From: an uncultured Clostridia bacterium
GTDB lineage: Bacteria; Bacillota; Clostridia; Oscillospirales; Ruminococcaceae
Direction of reading: 5' to 3'
Assembly (NCBI GenBank): GCA_947627465.1
Contig: CANQWD010000012.1
Span: 17,528-81,527, forward strand
Length of the DNA stretch: 64,000 nucleotides
The translations under genes were made by a program, and so were the position numbers. Of the stretch, positions 53,104-60,685 are shown in pieces. Position 1 is the stretch's first letter, and every line of letters starts with the position of its first letter. Under the pieces are notes generated by a model. The model had not been told where the DNA came from. It searched no databases and was given only the letters and a program-made list of their open reading frames with translations.

Positions 53104-53264
53104 GAGCCTGTTTAGTATCTCAACGTGCGGAGATCGCACAGCAGATTTTTCGCCCGATGACGGCAATTTTTCGCAGGAATACTTTATGTATTTCAAGAAA
53201 AATTGACTAAATCGGGCGGAAAATATGCAAGCGAAATGCGTGCGGGGAGATACTGAACAGGCTC
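53104..53264. mobile_element. Family 2 miniature element, copy B (161 bp)
   Basis: Same ends as copy A, flanked by TAA at 53101-53103 and 53265-53267. Relative to copy A it lacks about 68 bp near the left end; the right part is almost identical to copy A. Confidence 0.88.
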
Positions 53265-53408
53265 TAAGACCGCTGTTCTTGTCACCGCTTTTGTATAAGG
53301 TAACGCCGTTTCGGATGCAACATCGCGGAGTTAACCAATAACAAGAGTAAACGATGCTGCGCTATTACCTCGTTTTGTGATTTTTTTATAAAAAATGAAA
53401 GATTGCCC

Positions 53409-53437
53409 TTGACATTTTTGGGAAAATATGATATAAT
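53409..53437 (+). promoter_or_regulatory. Consensus promoter for the rubrerythrin gene
   Basis: TTGACA and TATAAT with a 17-nt spacer, about 48 nt before the start. Confidence 0.87.
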
Positions 53438-53484
53438 AAAACTGTTGAAAAACAATAATTATTACTATTTTGGAGGAATTGTTT

Positions 53485-54033
53485 ATGAAGTATGTATGTC
53501 CTGTTTGCGGATACGTTTTTGTTGGCGAATCCGCTCCCGAAAAGTGCCCTTTGTGCGGAGTTCCCGGAAGCAAGTTTATTGCGGAACCCGAGGACGACGG
53601 TAAGCTGACTTTTGCTTGCGAGCACGAGATCGGCATTACAAACGGCGTACCCGAGGATATCGTTGAGGGTCTGCGCCAGAACTTCACAGGCGAATGCACC
53701 GAAGTGGGTATGTACCTTGCAATGGCAAGAGCCGCTCACAGAGAAGGCTACCCCGAGGTTGGTCTTTATTACGAAAAGGCTGCTTGGGAAGAGGCAGAGC
53801 ACGCTGCAAAATTCGCGGAGATGCTCGGCGAGGTGGTTTCCGCTTCCACAAAGGAAAATCTTACAAAGCGCGTTGCGGCAGAGCAGGGCGCGACCCAGGG
53901 CAAGCTCGATCTCGCTAAAAAAGCGAAAGAAAACAACCTTGACGCTATCCATGACACCGTTCACGAGATGGCTAAGGATGAGGCTCGTCACGGTAAGGCT
54001 TTCGAGGGCTTGCTGAACAGATATTTTAAGTGA
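53485..54033 (+). CDS. Reverse rubrerythrin (NADH peroxidase type)
   Basis: 182 residues. An N-terminal rubredoxin-like domain with two CxxC pairs, [10 protein letters not shown] and KCPLCGVPG, precedes the ferritin-like di-iron domain (about 45-182) with [28 protein letters not shown] and [16 protein letters not shown] supplying Glu/His ligands. This domain order is the reverse of classical rubrerythrin and is known from Clostridium revRbr, which reduces peroxide and O2 in anaerobes. TTTGGAGGA precedes the start. PerR control is likely in the family, but no operator was identified. Confidence 0.94.
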   Translation: MKYVCPVCGYVFVGESAPEKCPLCGVPGSKFIAEPEDDGKLTFACEHEIGITNGVPEDIVEGLRQNFTGECTEVGMYLAMARAAHREGYPEVGLYYEKAAWEEAEHAAKFAEMLGEVVSASTKENLTKRVAAEQGATQGKLDLAKKAKENNLDAIHDTVHEMAKDEARHGKAFEGLLNRYFK

Positions 54034-54059
54034 TCCCGCATTTGTTTTACACAAAAAAT

Positions 54060-54090
54060 AATCCCCTCTTACCTGACAAGAGGGGATTTT
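54060..54090. terminator. Rubrerythrin terminator, possibly bidirectional
   Basis: AATCCCCTCTT-acctgac-AAGAGGGGATT followed by TTC; an A-run precedes it, so it may also end the convergent small gene. Confidence 0.87.
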
Positions 54091-54111
54091 CTTTGCGTTA
54101 GGTTACAATCG

Positions 54112-54318
54112 TCACACAAATTCGCTATCGTCAGCAACGAGTAACAAAATGCCACCGACAAGGTTGCAGAACAGCAAAACGCAAATGCAAAGCCACTGTT
54201 CGGGTTTTCTTCCCTGCTTCATCTGATTGAGCGCCATAAATCCGAAGATGGGCGCAACGATCGTGATAAAGCCGACAACGATGCCAATGATGATAAATAC
54301 TTTTGCAGCAGTTTTCAT
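54112..54318 (-). CDS. Small two-helix membrane protein, 68 aa
   Basis: Two hydrophobic helices (VFIIIGIVVGFITIVAPIFG and WLCICVLLFCNLVGGILLLV) joined by a short basic loop (MKQGRKPEQ) and ending DDSEFV. Resembles small DUF4190-like or superinfection-immunity-type proteins only in layout; no family is assigned. It has its own consensus reverse promoter. Confidence 0.75.
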   Translation of the reverse strand: MKTAAKVFIIIGIVVGFITIVAPIFGFMALNQMKQGRKPEQWLCICVLLFCNLVGGILLLVADDSEFV

Positions 54319-54372
54319 AAATTATTTCCTCTCATAATAACAAATTTGGAATTTGCTTATTCCTTAACATTA

Positions 54373-54401
54373 ATTATACCATACTCTGCGTTTTTTGTCA
54401 A
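54373..54401 (-). promoter_or_regulatory. Consensus promoter for the 68-residue membrane protein
   Basis: On the reverse strand TTGACA, 17 nt, TATAAT. Confidence 0.8.
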
Positions 54402-54482
54402 TAAAATACTTCACACTATTTTCACGTAAATAACACAACGTTTTTATGCATAATAACGAAGCATGGACAAATTTACGAAAAA

Positions 54483-54509
54483 TCTCCCCGGGCAATCACC
54501 TCGGGGAGA
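54483..54509 (-). terminator. Terminator of the ABC permease operon
   Basis: On the reverse strand TCTCCCCG and CGGGGAGA pair around an 11-nt loop, followed by TTTTT. Confidence 0.8.
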
Positions 54510-54545
54510 AAAAATATTCAATTGTACATTTTCAAATGCTTGTCA

Positions 54546-55424
54546 TTAGCCCTTGACCGCTCCGAGCGCAACGCCCTGAACAATGTGCTTGGAGATGAAG
54601 AAGTATACGATGACGACCGGAATGATCGAGAGCAGGATCATCATATATACCTCGCCGAGGTCGCCTGTCTGCGACTGCAAATTGGTACGCAAAACGGAGA
54701 TCATGATCGGCAGCGTCCATCTTTTGGAGCTTGAAAGAACCATTGCGGGTGTGAAGAAGTTGTTCCAGGAAGCCACGAACGCGAATATCAACTGAACCGC
54801 AAGCGCGGGTTTCAGCATAGGCAGCGCAATGGCGTTGAACGTTCTGAACTCGTTTGAGCCGTCCACACGCGCCGCTTCGATAACCTCAAGCGGCATGGAG
54901 CTTTCTATGTATTGCTTCATATAGAAGAATACCGAGGGAGCCGCGATCGCGGGGAGTATCAAACCCCAATAGGTGTTCATCATATTGAACTTGCGGAGCA
55001 GTTGAATAAAACCAACCGCCGAAACCTGTGTAGGTATCGTCATTATGATGAGAATGAAGTTGAACGCAAACTTTTTCAGTTTGAACTCGTAAACGTGAAT
55101 ACCGTAAGCCGTCATAGCCGAAAAGTAGCTTGTAAGGATACAGCTTGTCGCCGCGACAAACAACGAATTAAGCATACCTCTGGGGATCGTGAACATCGAA
55201 GTATCGTTCCACGCCTTTAAAAAGTTCTTTCCGAATGCCGCGCCGGGAAGAATGTGAAATCCCGCGGACAGGCTGGTATGCGTATGTGTTGAATTGATGA
55301 TCAGCAATATGAGAGGGAAAAGAGCGAGAAGCGTCACAAAGGCAAGGAACAAATACGCCAGCGCTCTTATGCCGATAGTTTTAGCTTTATAGCCTTTGGT
55401 TTCGGTAAGTTTATTAACAGCCAT
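54546..55424 (-). CDS. Carbohydrate ABC transporter permease, MalG type
   Basis: 292 residues, six membrane helices. The cytoplasmic EAA loop reads ESSMPLEVIEAARVDGSNEF with the conserved Gly, the ATPase contact. VKG at the C-terminus is typical of MalG-like proteins. The start overlaps the stop of the upstream permease (ATGA). The operon has no ATPase, so a shared MsmK/UgpC-type subunit encoded elsewhere must power it. Confidence 0.94.
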   Translation of the reverse strand: MAVNKLTETKGYKAKTIGIRALAYLFLAFVTLLALFPLILLIINSTHTHTSLSAGFHILPGAAFGKNFLKAWNDTSMFTIPRGMLNSLFVAATSCILTSYFSAMTAYGIHVYEFKLKKFAFNFILIIMTIPTQVSAVGFIQLLRKFNMMNTYWGLILPAIAAPSVFFYMKQYIESSMPLEVIEAARVDGSNEFRTFNAIALPMLKPALAVQLIFAFVASWNNFFTPAMVLSSSKRWTLPIMISVLRTNLQSQTGDLGEVYMMILLSIIPVVIVYFFISKHIVQGVALGAVKG

Positions 55425-56383
55425 CACTTTGCTCCTTTCTTTGTTTTCTTGGGTTTATCGGGATTAGTTACCATAGACTTGTAAACAATTACGCTGAGTA
55501 CGCCCGTGATAATGAATATCATAACGGAGAGTGCTCCGGACATACCCAAGTTGCGCGACGGTCCGTTGAGGTAGTTGTTGAGGTACATAATAAGCGTCAT
55601 TGTGCTGCCGCCCGGCGCACCGGTCGAATAGCCGATGATCTGCGGAACGTCGTACATCTGCAAGCCGCCGATAAGCGATGTTATAATAACGTAGACCATA
55701 ATGGGCGCAAGCAGCGGCATTGTGATTTTCCAAAATACCTGCCATGAGGTCGCGCCGTCTATTTCCGCCGCCTCAAACAGGCTCTGGTCAATACCCATAA
55801 TGCCCGCCATCAGCAGTATCGTTGTGTTTCCGAACCACATCAGGAAGTTGATAAACGCTATGATGCCGCGTGCCGTCCACACTTGATTAAAGAACTGCAC
55901 GGTTTCTCCGCCGTTTGACGATATGATCTGGTTTATCGGTCCAATGTTTCCGAAAAGCTGGAAGAACAGCATAGCGAACGCCGCTGCCATTATGAGGTTA
56001 GGCATGTACATAACCGTTTTAAAGAACCGCTGACCTTTGATCTTCAAGCGGCTGCTGGTGTAAATTACCGCCAAAACCAATGAGAACAGCAGCTGCGGCA
56101 CCGCGCCGAGTATCCACATTATCATGGTGTTTCCGAGATACTTAAAAATCAAAATGGTTCCGCTTCTGTCTGGCGCAAATAGCGAAGCATAATTTTCAAA
56201 TCCGACGAAATTAGGTCCAACCGTCTGCGTACCCACTCTATAACTTTCAAAAAAGCTGTAATAGAATGTGGACAAAAGCGGAATGAGTTGAAATACTATG
56301 TACACTATAAAAAACGGGGCGATGAAAATATATCCCCATTTCGCGTAGCTTATGGACTTATGTTTTTTTACTTCATTTTCCAT
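55424..56383 (-). CDS. Carbohydrate ABC transporter permease, MalF type
   Basis: 319 residues, six membrane helices starting YIFIAPFFIVYIVFQLIPLL. The EAA loop is seen as DQSLFEAAEIDGATSWQVF. The basic C-terminus (PDKPKKTKKGAK) is cytosolic. It pairs with the following MalG-type permease, with overlapping stop and start. It follows the binding-protein gene after a hairpin that should reduce permease expression relative to the binding protein. Confidence 0.94.
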   Translation of the reverse strand: MENEVKKHKSISYAKWGYIFIAPFFIVYIVFQLIPLLSTFYYSFFESYRVGTQTVGPNFVGFENYASLFAPDRSGTILIFKYLGNTMIMWILGAVPQLLFSLVLAVIYTSSRLKIKGQRFFKTVMYMPNLIMAAAFAMLFFQLFGNIGPINQIISSNGGETVQFFNQVWTARGIIAFINFLMWFGNTTILLMAGIMGIDQSLFEAAEIDGATSWQVFWKITMPLLAPIMVYVIITSLIGGLQMYDVPQIIGYSTGAPGGSTMTLIMYLNNYLNGPSRNLGMSGALSVMIFIITGVLSVIVYKSMVTNPDKPKKTKKGAK

Positions 56384-56471
56384 ATGCGTTACCTCTCTCT
56401 CTATTATTTTGCCTAAAGAGAAACCTAAATTTACTTAAATTACTCTTCGAATTACTTAAAAAGCTATAAAA

Positions 56472-56502
56472 AGAGGTGAAGCGAGCATTACGCCTCACCT
56501 CT
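56472..56502 (-). terminator. Intercistronic hairpin between binding protein and permeases
   Basis: On the reverse strand AGAGGTGAGGCG and CGCTTCACCTCT pair (one mismatch) around a 7-nt loop, followed by TTTTTATAG. It probably causes partial termination. Confidence 0.8.
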
Positions 56503-56534
56503 CGGTTTAATAGCTATTTAATTCTTAGGCTGAA

Positions 56535-58100
56535 TTATTCCGGAGTCTTGATCTGCGGAGCCACCGTCTTGAGTCTGTTGTAGAAGTTAGTCCAAGCGGT
56601 TTCCTTGTCAACGCCTGCGGAGCTGTCAACCAAGTGGTTGAGGTATTCAAGCATCTGCTCAGGAAGAGTCTCGTTGAAGGTCTGATCGTAGATGGTGTGG
56701 AGGTCGTTGTTCCACGTAATGCCCTCTGCTACTTCGTACATAATAGCGAGATCATTCTGACCGCCGAGGAATTCGTTGCCGTAGCTGGTATCGTCAGCAT
56801 ACTTCTTCATCAAATCTTTCTTGTTTGCATACTGAGTATCGATCTCAACGAGCTGAGAAAGAAGCTCATCGTTCTCGGTGAACGCTTTGATAACGTCAGC
56901 AGTCATAGAAGGAGTATCAGCACCTGTGGGAACCATCATCCATGTGCCGCCCCAGAAAGCTTCCTGCGGACCCTTGCAAACTGCCCAGTCGCCCATTGCC
57001 TGATCGTGTGCCTGACCCATGCAGAAGTTGTAGTACCAAGCAGGACCGAAGAAGCACATAGTCTTACCGGGTTCATACTTGTTAGCAGCTTCAGCGTTTG
57101 CCTTTGCAGCAGCGATTTCTTCCTCGGTCATGCTATCTGTAATAGCAGCTTCAAGCTTTGAAGTACCCATCTGACCGGTTTTCTCGGGCGCCCAAACGCC
57201 GCAGCCAATCGTGTAACCCTTTTCCATAAAGGTCTCAGCCTGAGTGAGCCAAGAATTGAACGAATCGGGAACCTGGAAGTTATCGTCAGCATCCAAGAAT
57301 GCCTTCTCAGCGTTGTTTGCGAATACTCTGTATGTTTCAAGCGCGGAAGGAGTCATGTAGTAGCCCTTATCCTTAGCGGAAGCAGCTACAGCATTGAAAT
57401 CATCCCAAGAGCCGAGTTTCTTCTGAACTTCAGCGGGATCGTCGGTGCCAAGCACGTCCTTAGCGATAGAGCGTCTGTAAATAAGTACGTTCGGGCAAGC
57501 CTGGAAAGAAGCGCCCTTTACTTTGCCGTTGCTGTCTGTGCAAGCGTCAACGGTGTACTTATACTTATTTCCTGCGTCAGCGGACAAGCCGATGCTGGTG
57601 ATATCCTGAGTATAATCGGAGTTTACATACTTCTTGATGTAGTCAGCCTCTGCAAGGAACAGGTCGATCTGGTCGCCGTCGTCGGTCTTGCCGCCGTTCT
57701 CAAACCACTGATCAAGCTTCTGCTGATAAGCGCCGCCCTCGTTAGGTGTAGATACCCACTTAACGGTTACGCCCTCGGGAACCTTGTAGTACTTCTCGAA
57801 GAAGCCCTTCCACTCATCGTTCCATACGCAGATGGTGAAAGTCTTGTCCTCGCCCTCGGGGAGAGTGAAGCCGGTATCAACGAGCTTCGGTTCCTTTTTC
57901 TCGGTAGAACCCGACTCCGTTGCGGAAGTATCGCCGCTGGTCGCTTCGGAACCCGTTGCGGACGTTGCTTCGGAAGTTGCTGCGGAATCAGCGTTCGAAG
58001 CAGCAGGCGTCGAGGTGCTGCTTGTGTCCTTTTCACCGCATCCTGCGAGTGACAATACAGATGTCATTGCAACAACTGCCGCTAAAATTTTCTTCTTCAT
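56535..58100 (-). CDS. Extracellular sugar-binding lipoprotein of the ABC importer
   Basis: 521 residues. Lipoprotein signal with lipobox LAGC (Cys21 region; KKKILAAVVAMTSVLSLAGC), then a Ser/Thr/Ala/Glu-rich linker (about 22-70) and a solute-binding fold of the carbohydrate type with aromatic-rich segments such as ICVWNDEWKGFFEKYY and WGGTWMMVPTGADTPS. The sugar is unknown; lack of a linked hydrolase gives no clue. GGAGGAAT precedes the start. A long leader and CcpA-type sites lie upstream. Confidence 0.93.
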   Translation of the reverse strand: MKKKILAAVVAMTSVLSLAGCGEKDTSSTSTPAASNADSAATSEATSATGSEATSGDTSATESGSTEKKEPKLVDTGFTLPEGEDKTFTICVWNDEWKGFFEKYYKVPEGVTVKWVSTPNEGGAYQQKLDQWFENGGKTDDGDQIDLFLAEADYIKKYVNSDYTQDITSIGLSADAGNKYKYTVDACTDSNGKVKGASFQACPNVLIYRRSIAKDVLGTDDPAEVQKKLGSWDDFNAVAASAKDKGYYMTPSALETYRVFANNAEKAFLDADDNFQVPDSFNSWLTQAETFMEKGYTIGCGVWAPEKTGQMGTSKLEAAITDSMTEEEIAAAKANAEAANKYEPGKTMCFFGPAWYYNFCMGQAHDQAMGDWAVCKGPQEAFWGGTWMMVPTGADTPSMTADVIKAFTENDELLSQLVEIDTQYANKKDLMKKYADDTSYGNEFLGGQNDLAIMYEVAEGITWNNDLHTIYDQTFNETLPEQMLEYLNHLVDSSAGVDKETAWTNFYNRLKTVAPQIKTPE

Positions 58101-58242
58101 AGGTTATTCCTCCCTAAATAAATTTAGATAACAGTCCGTAAGCTTCCCCCATTGGGAGCTTTAGAACCGTGTAGTGTAGTTTATCGAGATGATGATTTTC
58201 GGTTTCTATTTTATGTAAAAACCGTATCTCGATTTCATTGTT

Positions 58243-58271
58243 ATTTTAACACATATTTTTAAACTTTGCAA
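58243..58271 (-). promoter_or_regulatory. Promoter of the ABC importer operon
   Basis: On the reverse strand TTGCAA, 17 nt, TAAAAT, with a leader of about 135 nt before the binding-protein start. Confidence 0.65.
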
Positions 58272-58304
58272 GGGCTTTTTACAAAATTTTTTTCACACAT
58301 TATG

Positions 58305-58320
58305 CCGAAAACGTTTACAA
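58305..58320. promoter_or_regulatory. Partial cre-like site
   Basis: CCGAAAACGTTTACAA matches the catabolite element consensus apart from the first two bases; 34 bp upstream of the -35. Confidence 0.45.
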
Positions 58321-58522
58321 ATCTTTCACTTTGTTTAAATTGACGGTGCTGTAAGCTAATAACTTAAAATAAAATTTACACCATTTTTGTTTATATTTCG
58401 CGGTCTAATGCGGAATTTTCCGAATTGTTTCTGTTACTTTATTTTAAAAGTCATTCGACGTGCAAAATGTAACACTTTTGTAACTTTTATTTGTGCATTC
58501 TGCCAAATTTTGAGCTTCCGTT

Positions 58523-58538
58523 TTGTAAACGTATACAA
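58523..58538. promoter_or_regulatory. cre site (CcpA/LacI-type operator)
   Basis: TTGTAAACGTATACAA fits WTGNNARCGNWWWCAW at every position. It lies about 250 nt upstream of the ABC promoter and 120 nt past the end of the carboxyltransferase gene. A dedicated LacI regulator could use the same site. Confidence 0.65.
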
Positions 58539-58603
58539 ATGACCTAAAAAAAATCCATGCTAAATGTAGAACGGCGTCGGATGTTGGAGCGCTGTAAACC
58601 AAG

Positions 58604-58629
58604 CTCCCCGTTCGATATTGAACGGGGAG
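58604..58629. terminator. Hairpin after the 5S-like carboxyltransferase gene
   Basis: CTCCCCGTTC and GAACGGGGAG pair perfectly around a 6-nt loop. The T-run lies on the forward side; for the reverse-strand genes it may act as an RNA end stabiliser. Confidence 0.65.
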
Positions 58630-58660
58630 ACGGTTTTATTTTTACGAAATCATAGACAGC

Positions 58661-60064
58661 TTACACGGGATGAACCTTATTTGCCTTGTCCGCGTGAACT
58701 GCGTCTACACCGACTTTTTTGTCGCGCTGCTTCTCAAAGAAGCCGGGAGCGACTTTCGGGAACATCGCATAAGTAAGAACGTCCTCTGTGGTCGGGTCGT
58801 CAACGTATGCCTTTGTTTCTTCTTTCATCTTATCAAACTCGGGTTCGAGACGGTCTGCGGGACGGCAGGTGATAGGCTCTTCCGCGCCGAGTATCTTCTT
58901 GCGGAACTCGGGGTCGATATCCACGGGAGTTTTTCCGTACTCGCCCTTTACAAGACCCTTGAACTCTTTGGTAACGGTCTTGTAACGCTCGCCCATAATC
59001 ACGTTGAACACCGCCTGTGTGCCGACAATCTGAGAAGTCGGCGTAACGAGAGGCGGGAAACCGCTGTCCTTGCGCACGCGCGGAACCTCTTTCAAAACTT
59101 CCTCAAGCTGATCCGCCTTGCCCGCCTGTTTAAGCTGCGAGAGAAGGTTGGACAGCATTCCGCCCGGGACTTGATACAAAAGCGCTTTTGTATTTGTAGC
59201 AAGCATAGACTGATCCATAAGACCGCTTTCGAGATACTTTTTGCGAAGTCCCATAAAGTACTCGCGTATATCGCTGAGAGCCGCCAGATCAATGCCGGTA
59301 TCGTATTCCGTGCCCATAAACGCGGCTACAACGGACTCGGTCGGCGCGTGGGAAGTACCGAGCGCCAGCGGAGACATTGCGGTATCTACTCCGTCAACGC
59401 CCGCTTCCACAGCCTTTATAATGCACATCGAAGCCAAACCCGAAGTGTAGTGCGTATGAAGCTGAATAGGTATCTTGACCGCGTTTTTCAGCTCCTTGAC
59501 AAGACTGCCAGCCTCATAAGGAGTAAGCAGCGCCGCCATATCCTTAATGCAGATGCTGTCCGCGCCCGCGCTCTCTATTTGCTTCGCGTAGTTTACATAA
59601 TACTCATGAGTGAAAACTTCGCCCGTCGTGTAAGAAATAGCGACCTGTGCGTGTCCCTGCTCTTTTTTCGCCGCTTTGATCGCGGTCTCGAGGTTGCGGA
59701 TATCGTTCAGCGCGTCGAAAATTCTGATGATGTCGATTCCGTTCGCTATGGATTTCTGAACAAAATACTCAACCAAATCGTCCGCGTAGTGGCGGTAACC
59801 GAGCATATTCTGTCCTCTGAACAGCATTTGAAGCTTGGTGTTTGGCATTTCTTTTCTTAAAATGCGCAGTCTCTCCCACGGATCTTCGTCCAGAAAACGT
59901 ATGCAGCTATCGAATGTCGCTCCGCCCCAGCACTCCGCCGAGTAGAAGCCGATTTTGTCCATCGTTGAAAGAATGGGGCGCATATCGTCCATTGACATTC
60001 TGGTGGCGAGCAAAGATTGGTGCGCGTCACGCAGAACGGTTTCAGTTATCTTTAATTTAGCCAT
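58661..60064 (-). CDS. Pyruvate/oxaloacetate carboxyltransferase subunit (OadA/PycB/transcarboxylase 5S type)
   Basis: 467 residues, TIM barrel plus C-terminal funnel, without a fused biotin domain. Key blocks: TVLRDAHQSLLATRM (metal Asp), FRGQNMLGYRHYADD, the carboxylated-lysine region SICIKDMAALLTPYEA, LHTHYTSGLASM (metal His pair) and GTSHAPTESVVAAF. Family members move carboxyl groups between biotin and pyruvate/oxaloacetate. It is last of three genes after a separate biotin carrier and a carboxyltransferase; no OadB membrane pump gene is present. Confidence 0.93.
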   Translation of the reverse strand: MAKLKITETVLRDAHQSLLATRMSMDDMRPILSTMDKIGFYSAECWGGATFDSCIRFLDEDPWERLRILRKEMPNTKLQMLFRGQNMLGYRHYADDLVEYFVQKSIANGIDIIRIFDALNDIRNLETAIKAAKKEQGHAQVAISYTTGEVFTHEYYVNYAKQIESAGADSICIKDMAALLTPYEAGSLVKELKNAVKIPIQLHTHYTSGLASMCIIKAVEAGVDGVDTAMSPLALGTSHAPTESVVAAFMGTEYDTGIDLAALSDIREYFMGLRKKYLESGLMDQSMLATNTKALLYQVPGGMLSNLLSQLKQAGKADQLEEVLKEVPRVRKDSGFPPLVTPTSQIVGTQAVFNVIMGERYKTVTKEFKGLVKGEYGKTPVDIDPEFRKKILGAEEPITCRPADRLEPEFDKMKEETKAYVDDPTTEDVLTYAMFPKVAPGFFEKQRDKKVGVDAVHADKANKVHPV

Positions 60065-60079
60065 ATTCCGTTCTCCTTA

Positions 60080-60442
60080 TCAGTTAAGCGTTACGACAGC
60101 CGCGCCGGTTTCAACGGAATCGCCCTTGTTTACACAAATGGAAGCCACAGTGCCGTCTCTGTCGGAAACGATGTCGTTCTCCATCTTCATAGCTTCAAGA
60201 ACGGCGATGACCGTACCGTTGGTAACCTTGTCTCCGACCTTTACCTTAACCTCGACGATAGTGCCGTTCATAGGCGCGTTGATGGGCGAGCCTCCTGCAG
60301 CTGCCGCCTTGGGAGCGGCTTTCGGAGCCGCGGCGGGCGCTGCTTTGGGAGCTGCGGAAGCCGCCGGTGCGGAGCCTGCGCCGTTTTCTTCTACGGTTAC
60401 ATCATAAGCGTTGCCGTTTACGGTAATTGTATAATTTTTCAT
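60080..60442 (-). CDS. Biotin carboxyl carrier protein of the carboxyltransferase set (1.3S type)
   Basis: 120 residues. The N-terminal KNYTITVNGNAYDVTVEENG segment is the usual start of OadA/1.3S-type carriers, followed by an Ala/Pro-rich linker and a biotinyl domain with the biotin Lys in AVLEAMKMENDI and the GGSPINAPMNGTI entry. Length is very close to the 123-residue 1.3S subunit of Propionibacterium transcarboxylase. It lies 15 nt before the 5S-like gene. Distinct from the accB carrier at 29.4 kb. Confidence 0.95.
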   Translation of the reverse strand: MKNYTITVNGNAYDVTVEENGAGSAPAASAAPKAAPAAAPKAAPKAAAAGGSPINAPMNGTIVEVKVKVGDKVTNGTVIAVLEAMKMENDIVSDRDGTVASICVNKGDSVETGAAVVTLN

Positions 60443-60685
60443 AAATTTAACCTCTCTTATTTAAATTTAAATTTCCAAATCTTGAGTTTGACGCTCCGCT
60501 CATTTCGTTCACTTTGCGCCAAACTCAAGACCGGTCAAAATTTTGCTTCGCAAAATTTCGACGCTTTTTGAAATTTGTACGCCGCCGGAGCGTGTTCGGA
60601 AATTTGACGCCTTTTTGAAATTTATGCGTTGCTTACAGCGCTGTCCGAACTTAAGGAAGCCCTGATTAAATATCGAACCGCACAC
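60443..60685. other. 243-nt hairpin-rich gap inside the carboxyltransferase operon
   Basis: No gene. Contains a 15-bp inverted repeat (60480-60494 with 60516-60530, one mismatch: TCTTGAGTTTGACGC), a hairpin AAATTTTGC-gaa-type at about 60537-60557, and a direct repeat GACGC(C)TTTTTGAAATTT at about 60560 and 60607. Confidence 0.65.

Larger units (their letters stand above)
52881..53484. other. 604-nt divergent intergenic region
   Basis: No gene. Holds the reverse promoter at 52993-53021, the family 2 element at 53104-53264 and the rubrerythrin promoter at 53409-53437. The remainder (53268-53400) shows nothing I can assign. Confidence 0.7.
58101..58660. other. 560-nt intergenic region upstream of the ABC operon
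   Basis: No gene. AT-rich; holds the reverse promoter at 58243-58271, two cre-like sites (58305-58320, 58523-58538) and a hairpin at 58604-58629. Confidence 0.7.
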
